Assembly: GCA_947588205.1 (NCBI GenBank)
Contig: CANPYG010000023.1
Location: 1-34,966 of the forward strand
Source: an uncultured Acetatifactor sp.
Lineage (GTDB): Bacteria; Bacillota; Clostridia; Lachnospirales; Lachnospiraceae
Direction: 5' to 3'
Length of the DNA: 34,966 bases
Position 1 is the first letter of the stretch, and each line of letters opens with the position of its first letter. The translations under genes and the position numbers were made by a program. Of this stretch, positions 8,861 to 16,435 are shown in pieces. The notes below the pieces were generated by a model. The model saw nothing but the letters and a program-made list of their open reading frames with translations. It was not told the origin of the DNA and searched no databases.

Positions 8861-10351
8861 ATGGTTTACAACTTCAACCTCGGCATTGGCTGGGCGTCCA
8901 GCGGCGTGGAGTACGCACAGAGTTATCGGGCTGTGATGTTCAGAAATATAGGCGCCAGAGCAAAATTTATATTTACGGATATGATCCTGACAGAGAATAT
9001 CGAGCATCTGACGAAAAATATTGGTTTTTTAGATGAGGAGATTATCTGGTTATATACATTTTTTACGGATTATAAGATCGCACCGGTTTCTTACACGCTG
9101 CACGACCTGAAAAGAACGCTTCCCACGGACAAATATACCTTTTCAAGAAATGGGAAAACCGGACGGATCATCCTTCCGGGGGAGAATAACTATTATGCGG
9201 TCTATTTTACGGACGAGCGGTCCGAACGGGTCCACAGGGTGGAGATCGTCTCGGGAGGCTGCCTGATCCGCAAGGATTTTTTCACTTATGGCAGAGTATT
9301 TTCGGAATACTATGCGCCCCTTGATCATAATGCACATCTGTACCTGCGCAGATATTTTAATGAGGACGGGACGGTGGCTTATGAGGAGATCAGCGACGAC
9401 GGTAAGGTGATGTATCAGTTTCCGGATCAGATTTTCTGTTCCAAAGAAGAACTGGTAGGGTATATGGTCTCCAGGCTGAACCTGACAAAGGATGACGTTG
9501 TGCTGATCGACCGCACGACCGGAATCGGGCAGGTCATCCTGCGGAATGTGGGAGACGCCCGGGTGGGAATCATCATCCATGCGGATCATTTCAGCGAGGG
9601 AAGTACGGACGACGTCAATATTCTGTGGAATAATTACTATGAATACTCCTTTGCGATGCATAAGCATGTTGATTTTTATGTGACAGCTACGGATGAGCAG
9701 AATAAGCTTTTGCGGGAGCAGTTCCAAAAGTATATCGGCACGGAACCCACCGTGTATACGATTCCGGTAGGCAGCCTGGATGAACTGAAATACCCGACGG
9801 TCAACCGCAAGCCTTATTCGATCATGACGGCTTCCAGGCTGGCGACGGAAAAACATATTGACTGGATTATCGAAGCTGTTGCGGAGGCTCGGAAAATCAT
9901 TCCGCAGTTATCGCTGGACATTTATGGAAAGGGCGGGGAGGAAAAGAAGCTGCAGGAGCTGATTAAAAAGTTGAGGGCGGAAAAATATATCGTTCTCAGG
10001 GGGCAGCAGAATCTGAAGGAACTATATCAGGATTATGAATTATATCTGTCAGGTTCTATGAGCGAAGGATTTGGCTTGTCGCTGATGGAAGCCATCGGCG
10101 GGGGTCTTCCGATCATCGGCTTTGATGTGAGATATGGAAATCCCACTTTTATCGACGAGGGAAAGAATGGATATCTGATCCAGGTAGATGGGCATACGAC
10201 GAAAAAGGAGAAGGTCGAAGCTTTGACCAACCGTCTGGTGCGGCTGTTTACGGAAGCTGATCTGAATCGCTTTCATGAGCATTCCTATGAAAAGGCAAAG
10301 AAGTTTCTGACAAAGGAGGTGGAGCAGAGATGGAAAAGCATAGTGGGCTGA
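8861..10351 (+). CDS. gtfA: GtfA, catalytic subunit of the O-GlcNAc transferase
   Basis: This 496-residue GT4-family enzyme has the GtfA N-terminus (GIGWASSGVEYAQSYRA) and an EX7E motif at Glu402/Glu410 (SEGFGLSLMEA). In streptococci and staphylococci GtfA with GtfB transfers GlcNAc from UDP-GlcNAc to Ser/Thr of the adhesin in the cytosol, the first step in its glycosylation. The central beta-meander region (residues about 80-200) corresponds to the extended acceptor-binding domain. A GGACAGGAAG ribosome binding site precedes the ATG. The gene overlaps gtfB by 22 bases, as expected for two subunits made together. Confidence 0.93.
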   Translation: MVYNFNLGIGWASSGVEYAQSYRAVMFRNIGARAKFIFTDMILTENIEHLTKNIGFLDEEIIWLYTFFTDYKIAPVSYTLHDLKRTLPTDKYTFSRNGKTGRIILPGENNYYAVYFTDERSERVHRVEIVSGGCLIRKDFFTYGRVFSEYYAPLDHNAHLYLRRYFNEDGTVAYEEISDDGKVMYQFPDQIFCSKEELVGYMVSRLNLTKDDVVLIDRTTGIGQVILRNVGDARVGIIIHADHFSEGSTDDVNILWNNYYEYSFAMHKHVDFYVTATDEQNKLLREQFQKYIGTEPTVYTIPVGSLDELKYPTVNRKPYSIMTASRLATEKHIDWIIEAVAEARKIIPQLSLDIYGKGGEEKKLQELIKKLRAEKYIVLRGQQNLKELYQDYELYLSGSMSEGFGLSLMEAIGGGLPIIGFDVRYGNPTFIDEGKNGYLIQVDGHTTKKEKVEALTNRLVRLFTEADLNRFHEHSYEKAKKFLTKEVEQRWKSIVG

Positions 10352-11682
10352 CCGATTCGGTGCTTTTGCTGGACAATTACGGGGAAGAAAGCGAGATGCT
10401 CCACCAGTCTTTCCGCAAAGTCGGTTTTACAGGCTCGGTGATCGTGATTGAGGACGACGGCTTTTTCCCGGAAGATGTGATTTCCGTTTACCAGTATTTC
10501 TGCGGGGATTTCCGAAATAGTATCAAAGTGCCTGGAAGGGCGCGGTATTTTAACCAGATTCATGTTCCTGATTACTGGGAGATCAGCGGCAATAATTCAG
10601 GTGGAGCTGTACACGACCTGCACCGCGAGCGGGGGCGTATCTTCTATGCAGAACCGAAACACAAAAGGTTGGTGCGGGTGGTGGATTGGCTGGATGAAAA
10701 AGGAACTGTCAGATCCAGCGATCATTACAATAGCTTCGGGGCTTTATACGCCAGGACTTTTTTTAATAAAGATGGGAAGCGTTTCTGCAAAGCATATTTT
10801 GATGCGGAAGGCAGGGAGACGGTCCTGGAAAATTTCGTCACCCATGATATTATCCTGAACCGTGACGGCAGAGTCTATATTTATAAGAGCAAAGTGGATT
10901 TGATCTTGAAACTTCTGGAAGAGCTGGGAGCTATGGGAAGCAGGATTTTCTTTAATTCCCTGTCGACGCCGCTTTTCGTGTCCGAGCGGCTTCCTGCCGG
11001 AAGAAGACAGGATGTGCTGTTCTGGCAGGAGGGGGAAAGAAATGATATCCCCGGCAATATGCAATTAATCCTCAAGGGGGGCGCGAAGCGGACAAAAGCC
11101 ATTTATGTGCAAAAAAGAGACAGCTATAGAAAGTTACTGGAATTGGGGGCATCCAGAGAAGTGGTAAAGCCCCTTGGGTTTGCCTATTCTTTCAGCAGGC
11201 AGAATACGTATCAAAATGAAGCGCTGATCTGCACGAATTCTGACTGGCTTGAAAGGTGCGAAGAATTGGTAAAAGCGCTTCCCAGAATGCTTTTTCATAT
11301 TGTGGCGCTCACGGAAATGTCCTCGAAGCTGATGGGTATGTCGCAATATGAGAATGTGATGCTGTACCCGGGCGCACGGATCGAAAGGATTGAGGAACTG
11401 TTCGATACCTGTGACTATTATCTGGATATTAACCATGAAGGGGAGATCGTATCTGCGGTGAAGCAGGCTTTTTTGCATAATCAGCTGATCCTTGGTTTTC
11501 AGCAGACCCTGCATAACAGGGCTTATATCGCTGCGGAGCATGTGTTTGACGGGCATGAGGCGATGATCGCCTTCTTGGGGCGAATCATGGATCATAAAGA
11601 GCTCATAGACGAACAGATTGGGTTGCAAAAGAAAGCGGCTATGTCGGAGGAAACGGCGGCATATGCGTGTCTTTTGAAATAA
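10330..11682 (+). CDS. gtfB: GtfB, substrate-binding/stabilising subunit of the O-GlcNAc transferase
   Basis: This 450-residue protein follows and overlaps gtfA and resembles it in the acceptor-binding region (RVVDWLDEKGTVRSSDHYN, FFNKDGKRFCKAYF). It lacks a convincing EX7E glycosyltransferase motif, as in known GtfB proteins, which act as the non-catalytic partner that binds the polypeptide acceptor and stabilises GtfA. The segment CDYYLDINHEGEIVSAVKQAFLHNQLILGF is split here only as landmarks CDYYLDINHE and VKQAF, which are GtfB-type. The start at 10330 lies in the gtfA 3' end, preceded by AAAGGAGGTGGAG, a strong ribosome binding site. Confidence 0.9.
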   Translation: MEKHSGLTDSVLLLDNYGEESEMLHQSFRKVGFTGSVIVIEDDGFFPEDVISVYQYFCGDFRNSIKVPGRARYFNQIHVPDYWEISGNNSGGAVHDLHRERGRIFYAEPKHKRLVRVVDWLDEKGTVRSSDHYNSFGALYARTFFNKDGKRFCKAYFDAEGRETVLENFVTHDIILNRDGRVYIYKSKVDLILKLLEELGAMGSRIFFNSLSTPLFVSERLPAGRRQDVLFWQEGERNDIPGNMQLILKGGAKRTKAIYVQKRDSYRKLLELGASREVVKPLGFAYSFSRQNTYQNEALICTNSDWLERCEELVKALPRMLFHIVALTEMSSKLMGMSQYENVMLYPGARIERIEELFDTCDYYLDINHEGEIVSAVKQAFLHNQLILGFQQTLHNRAYIAAEHVFDGHEAMIAFLGRIMDHKELIDEQIGLQKKAAMSEETAAYACLLK

Positions 11683-11708
11683 ATTATTATATTCAGGAGG
11701 GAAAAAAG

Positions 11709-11879
11709 ATGTTAGGATCAGGATTAGGCGCGGCAACGGTAGTGGCGATTCTGGAGTTTATACTTGCGGTATACAGCGTGGCGCTGTTTTTCAGTACGGA
11801 CAAGAAAATTCTTAAGATCGTGCATATTGTGCTGGCAGTTTTCTGGGTGGTACTGGCGGTGCTGAATTTATTCTTTTAG
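11709..11879 (+). CDS. Small two-helix membrane protein in asp4/asp5 position
   Basis: This 56-residue ORF has an excellent ribosome binding site (AGGAGGG, about 7 bases upstream of the ATG) and codes for two hydrophobic helices (roughly residues 6-26 and 34-55) separated by STDKK. It starts 26 bases after gtfB. In Streptococcus gordonii that position is held by Asp4 and Asp5, small membrane proteins compared to SecE and SecG and needed for export. Only one small ORF is present here. Two helices fit a SecG/Asp5-like topology better than SecE. The longer in-frame start at 11667 overlaps gtfB and lacks a good ribosome binding site. The asp4/5-like role is inferred from position and topology, not from recognisable sequence. 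Confidence 0.7.
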   Translation: MLGSGLGAATVVAILEFILAVYSVALFFSTDKKILKIVHIVLAVFWVVLAVLNLFF

Positions 11880-11887
11880 CACAAAGT

Positions 11888-11920
11888 GGGGCTGCTTCGC
11901 CGGAAGGAGGAGGCAGCCCC
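11888..11920 (+). terminator. GC-rich stem-loop after the accessory Sec block
   Basis: GGGGCTGCTTC (11888-11898) pairs with GAGGCAGCCCC (11910-11920), an 11-bp stem with one wobble and an 11-nt loop. The following bases (ATGATTGTATGC) are only loosely T-rich, so this may be a weak or partial terminator. It separates the export core from the glycosyltransferase array. Confidence 0.55.
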
Positions 11921-12010
11921 ATGATTGTATGCTCTAATAAAAGCAGACATAGATGATTCTTGTTTGATATAGCTGATAGGAACGATTTTCTTCTCAGAGG
12001 TGTGGCGGGA

Positions 12011-14161
12011 ATGAACGTGTATATAACAAAACTAAATGGAATGTCTTATATGAGTACGGAGCAATATACCCAGCAGATGACTGCGGATATCGCTCATTCT
12101 CTTGGAATCAGAGAAATGGGGATCTACCGGTATCAAGCGGATGGTGAGAGTGCAGAGAACCGAGCGAGGAGATATGACGGAATCATTGCGGGGATTGGCC
12201 AGGGGGATCTTGTCATCTGCCAGTTCCCTACTGGAAATGGTGTGGAGTTTGAGCGGGGATTAGTGAGGCATATTAAGGCATATCATGGCCGTATTGTGAT
12301 TTTTGTTCATGATATGGAGGCTGTGATGTATGAGGACCGCCCTTCCTTGTTAGGCGATATAGTGGATTTGTATAATGAAGCAGAAGTGTTGATCGTGCCG
12401 TCCGCTGCGATGAAGCGGTTTCTCATGGAACATGGCGTCAGGAGCGGTATGCGGTATGTCGTTCAGGAAATGTGGGATTATACGACATCGTTAGTATCTC
12501 TGGATTCAGGAAAGCTGAAAAGAGAGCTCCATTTTGCCGGGGATCCTGACGGAGTCCGGTTTCCTCGAATATGGGATTATAAGATGCCCTTACATATCTA
12601 TTCCAATCAGGATTGTCAGGGAAGCCTTGTTCAAAAAATGGGATGGTTGCCGCCGGATCGTCTTTTGCTGGAATTGTCAAAGGGAGGTTTTGGGCTGGTC
12701 TGGTATGGGAATGAAAGCCGACATCAATATTTGTCCATGAGTAATAGCTTAAACCTTGCGACCTATCTTGCCGCCGGGATACCGGTGATCGTACCCAAAG
12801 GGATTTCTAACCAGTGCATGATCGAGCAAAACCATCTTGGTATTGCTGTGGATACGTTGGATGAGGCTGTGGAAACCGTAAAAAGCATGACGGAGCAGGA
12901 TTATCAGGGATATGCGGCGGCAGTGGCGGGGGTTACACCACTGTTAAGAAACGGCTTTTTTACTAAAAAATGTCTTGTAGATGCCATTCAAATGTGCATG
13001 CGGAAGGACATGTACGTCTATTCTGAATCAAATGAAGTGTATATGCTGCCAGACTGCGCGTTCGAATATGTTTGTGTCAATGAATCCTATGGGGATAATC
13101 TGGCGGTTTCGTGGATTTTCCGGGGAGAAGCGGAAGGGTATCTGGTCTATGATGCGGATTCCGGGAAGCTGGTCGGGGAGGCTTTTCACGGCCTGGAACA
13201 TTATCTGCTTTTGGAGAATTATCCGAAAGAGGCACGGTTTATTGTGAAAGCTTATGTCAGGGCTGTGCGGGGGAAGATGATCGTAGCGCGGTCAAATGTG
13301 GCAGGAGTGTCGGGAAAACAGCCCGTAAAAGCGCGGGTTAGTATAATTATGCCTGCTTATAATGCGGAGGAATATATTGCAAGGAGTATTGATACAGCGT
13401 TAGCCCAATCCTTTGCGGATATGGAGCTTATTATCGTGAATGATGGCAGTACGGATCAGACGCAAAAGGTTATAGATTGGTATCAAGAGAGATATCCGCA
13501 AGTGAAATCCATCTGCCAGTCGAATGCGGGACAGGCCTCGGCTAGAAACAATGGAGTGGAGCATGCAGAGGGGGATTACATAAGCTACATGGATAGCGAT
13601 GATATGCTAAGACCGAATATGATAGAGAGGTTATTCGACTCTATCAAAAGAAATGAATGCGATATATCCATGTCATCCGCATATCAAATAACAAATGAAG
13701 GTTATGAAGAGGTTGGAGCTTATCCTGTAAAAGAAGACACGTCGATTGCGATAGAAGACTTTTTTGAACAGTATATCAGATATGCTTACTCAGTGGTCTG
13801 GGGCAAATTATATCGAAAAAATCTTGTGAAAGCGCATCCGATACCCTCTGTGACCTACGAAGATAGTGCGTGGATACCATGTATATTGTCGTTTGCAGAG
13901 AAAATCTGCTATATTAATGAGCATTTGTATGAGTATGACAGAACCATACGAAATGTCACGTATGTTCATGCTTCGATGGGAAAGTCAGAGGAAGAACAAT
14001 ATGCAGACCGCAGAGATTATGTCATGTTTTTTCTTGAAAATGGGAATCCGCAGAAAAAGGATTTGCTGAAAAAACTTGCATTGGGATATACACTGGGATT
14101 TGTGAATAAGTTTTCATATCCAAAGTTTAAGGACTTACGAGAAGATATAGAAAAACTGTGA
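12011..14161 (+). CDS. Fused Gtf3-like / Fn3-like / GT2 glycosyltransferase, paralogue 1
   Basis: The N-terminal ~330 residues match the Gtf3/Nss glucosyltransferase pattern: MNVYITKLNGM start, DGIIAGIGQGDLVI, IVIFVHDMEAVM, QEMWDY, GGFGLVWYG and LAAGIPVIVPKGISNQ. Residues about 350-435 form a beta-rich segment (YGDNLAVSWIFRGEAEGYLV), Fn3-like. From about 440 a GT2 domain carries MPAYNAEEYIARSIDTAL, VNDGST, DSDDM and YEDSAW. In streptococci Gtf3 adds glucose to the protein-linked GlcNAc and separate enzymes extend further; here two transferases seem joined. The ATG at 12011 aligns with the paralogues and has AGAGG 10 bases upstream; a TTG at 11960 is in frame but less likely. Sugar specificities are unknown. 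Confidence 0.85.
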   Translation: MNVYITKLNGMSYMSTEQYTQQMTADIAHSLGIREMGIYRYQADGESAENRARRYDGIIAGIGQGDLVICQFPTGNGVEFERGLVRHIKAYHGRIVIFVHDMEAVMYEDRPSLLGDIVDLYNEAEVLIVPSAAMKRFLMEHGVRSGMRYVVQEMWDYTTSLVSLDSGKLKRELHFAGDPDGVRFPRIWDYKMPLHIYSNQDCQGSLVQKMGWLPPDRLLLELSKGGFGLVWYGNESRHQYLSMSNSLNLATYLAAGIPVIVPKGISNQCMIEQNHLGIAVDTLDEAVETVKSMTEQDYQGYAAAVAGVTPLLRNGFFTKKCLVDAIQMCMRKDMYVYSESNEVYMLPDCAFEYVCVNESYGDNLAVSWIFRGEAEGYLVYDADSGKLVGEAFHGLEHYLLLENYPKEARFIVKAYVRAVRGKMIVARSNVAGVSGKQPVKARVSIIMPAYNAEEYIARSIDTALAQSFADMELIIVNDGSTDQTQKVIDWYQERYPQVKSICQSNAGQASARNNGVEHAEGDYISYMDSDDMLRPNMIERLFDSIKRNECDISMSSAYQITNEGYEEVGAYPVKEDTSIAIEDFFEQYIRYAYSVVWGKLYRKNLVKAHPIPSVTYEDSAWIPCILSFAEKICYINEHLYEYDRTIRNVTYVHASMGKSEEEQYADRRDYVMFFLENGNPQKKDLLKKLALGYTLGFVNKFSYPKFKDLREDIEKL

Positions 14162-14240
14162 ATTGAATATAGCAGAGAATGCAAACAGGAATCATAGTAT
14201 AGATCAATATAATGAGGAAAGGAATTAAGAGATAAAATTT

Positions 14241-16409
14241 ATGAATGTATATATTACGCGTTTAAACGGAACTTACATAAGCGATACGGCACAACATGTT
14301 CAAAAACAAACGGCAGAGATTGCATATCAAATCGGATGCCGGGAGCTGGGGATATATCGTTATAATGCAGATCCTGAGAATTTCGAAAGCCGTATGAGCA
14401 GGCTGGACGGGATCATTGCTGGTTTATCTGCAGGAGACATTGTAATATGCCAGCTGCCGACATGGAATGGTCTGGGATTCGACAGATCATTAATAGAGCA
14501 TATTAGAGCGTATGGAGGGCATGTTATCATTTTTATACATGATTTTGAGCCACTGATGCAAGAAGGATGGCGTAATAAGCTTCGGGAAACGATAGAATTA
14601 TATAATCAGGCGGAGGTTCTTATTGTTGCGTCTTATGCATTACGAGATTTTTTGTTGAAAAACGGCATTAAAGAGAATATGAAATTTGTAGTCCAGGAAA
14701 TCTGGGACTATCCGACGGATATCGCTTTTATTGATAAACCTGTTTTGAAGAAGGAAATTTATTTCGCGGGAGATGCAGGAAAATTTAAATTTATAAATCA
14801 GTGGGACTATGATATACCATTAAATACATTTTCGTGGATATCATGCGCAGGTAAGAATGTGCGGAACATGGGGTGGGTGAATCCCAGTAGACTTCTTATT
14901 GAGTTGGCGAAAGGTGGATTCGGACTGGTATGGTATGGAGATGAATATTGGCATCATTATATGAAGTATAATAATACAACTAAGCTTAGCACTTATCTGG
15001 CAGCTGGTATTCCTGTGATTGTTCCTCAAGGAATCTCTAATCAATATTTGATTGAAGATAATCACCTTGGTTTTATTGTTGACAGTTTGGACGAAGCTGC
15101 TGAAAGGGTGCGAAACATAACAGAAGATGAATATCGTGAATATGTGGAACACGTGGAAAAGTTTGCAGTATTATTACGGGGAGGATATTTTGCAAGAAAA
15201 CTGATTACAGAAGCTGTTCACCTTGTTTTCCGGGAAGACACTGTAAAAGAACCGTTGCCGACATTGACATATAATCTGGGTGGAGCCGTATTTTTTACCG
15301 CAGTATTAAATGAATCATATGGGGGAAATTTGGCTTTATCGTGGGATTATAAAGGATCTACGGATGGCTTTTTGATCTATAATATGTCAGGAGAGTTAAT
15401 AGAAGAGACAGAAAATAAATATCAGCACTATTTATTGATAAAAGACCATAAACGTGAAGATGGTTTTATCATCAAAGCTTATATTAAGACACAAAGGGGA
15501 AGGCTTGTGGTGGCGGAAACGGAACCAGTATATTTACGTGAAAGTTTATATAAGACCTCTGTAGTTAGTCTGGTCATTCCCGCCTATAATGCCGAAAACT
15601 ATGTAATAAGAAGTATAGACTCTGCACTTGCACAGTCTTTCAGCAATTTGGAAATCATTATCGTAAATGACGGCAGTTCGGATGGAACAGCAAAGATTCT
15701 TGACTGGTATGCTGAAAAATATCCGAACGTAATCGTAATTCATCAGGAAAATCATGGTGTGCCAGCTGCTCGTAATGCAGGGATATTACAAACGAGTGGA
15801 GAATATATAAGCTTTTTAGACAGTGATGGTATAATTTATCCTGGTAACATAGAAAGAATGTATAATGCTATAAAAAAGAATGACTGTGATATTGCGATTA
15901 CTCCTATATATGAGATTAATCAGTTAAAATATAAAATATTGGTACAGTATGCGATGGAAAACAATGCGCTGACTTTTGATGAATTCTTCAAACAACATTA
16001 TATCAGGGAATGTGGTTATGGAACAGTTGTAATAAATAAGTTGTATAAATCTGCGCTTGTAAAGACACGTTTATTTCCTATATTATTGCCTGAAGACGAG
16101 GCATGGACGCCATATATTTTATCATATGCGGAGAGAATATGCTATGTGGGTGACTGTTTTTATGAATATGATAGGACAGTGAGCAATAGCTCTTTGGCAA
16201 AAAAAATGGTAAATGAGACTGTAGAAAATAAATTTATGAGTTATAAGAAAGCCGTTATGTTTTATTTGCAAAATGGAAATCCCCAAAAACTAAAATTATT
16301 AAAAGAACTGGCAAAAAGACGCTTGCTTGAAAAAAGGAAATATCTTGCATATGATGAATATGGAAAGCTATGGGATGAAATAGATTCGTCTTTTAAATGT
16401 ATGGAGTAA
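14241..16409 (+). CDS. Fused Gtf3-like / Fn3-like / GT2 glycosyltransferase, paralogue 2
   Basis: This 722-residue paralogue shares the layout of the genes on both sides: a Gtf3-like domain (MNVYITRLNGTYI, FIHDFEPLM, QEIWDYP, GGFGLVWYGDEYW, AAGIPVIVPQGISNQ), a beta-rich linker (SYGGNLALSWDYKGSTDGFL) and a GT2 domain from about residue 438 (IPAYNAENYVIRSIDSALAQ, VNDGSSD, PEDEAW). The GT2 metal-binding region reads DSDGIIYPG rather than DSDDM(L/I)RP of the other two, so this domain may differ in donor or activity. The gene appears more AT-rich by eye than the accessory Sec core. GAGGAAAGGA about 17-27 bases before the ATG is a distant ribosome binding site. It follows paralogue 1 by 79 bases and nearly abuts paralogue 3. 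Confidence 0.85.
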   Translation: MNVYITRLNGTYISDTAQHVQKQTAEIAYQIGCRELGIYRYNADPENFESRMSRLDGIIAGLSAGDIVICQLPTWNGLGFDRSLIEHIRAYGGHVIIFIHDFEPLMQEGWRNKLRETIELYNQAEVLIVASYALRDFLLKNGIKENMKFVVQEIWDYPTDIAFIDKPVLKKEIYFAGDAGKFKFINQWDYDIPLNTFSWISCAGKNVRNMGWVNPSRLLIELAKGGFGLVWYGDEYWHHYMKYNNTTKLSTYLAAGIPVIVPQGISNQYLIEDNHLGFIVDSLDEAAERVRNITEDEYREYVEHVEKFAVLLRGGYFARKLITEAVHLVFREDTVKEPLPTLTYNLGGAVFFTAVLNESYGGNLALSWDYKGSTDGFLIYNMSGELIEETENKYQHYLLIKDHKREDGFIIKAYIKTQRGRLVVAETEPVYLRESLYKTSVVSLVIPAYNAENYVIRSIDSALAQSFSNLEIIIVNDGSSDGTAKILDWYAEKYPNVIVIHQENHGVPAARNAGILQTSGEYISFLDSDGIIYPGNIERMYNAIKKNDCDIAITPIYEINQLKYKILVQYAMENNALTFDEFFKQHYIRECGYGTVVINKLYKSALVKTRLFPILLPEDEAWTPYILSYAERICYVGDCFYEYDRTVSNSSLAKKMVNETVENKFMSYKKAVMFYLQNGNPQKLKLLKELAKRRLLEKRKYLAYDEYGKLWDEIDSSFKCME

Positions 16410-16435
16410 ATGTTTTGGCGAAAAAGGTGGAAGGT

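Noticed and set aside
11960..12010. Upstream TTG start for the first fusion glycosyltransferase
   Set aside because: The extra 17 residues do not align with the paralogues, which all start at MN(V/A)YIT, and the ATG at 12011 has its own ribosome binding site.
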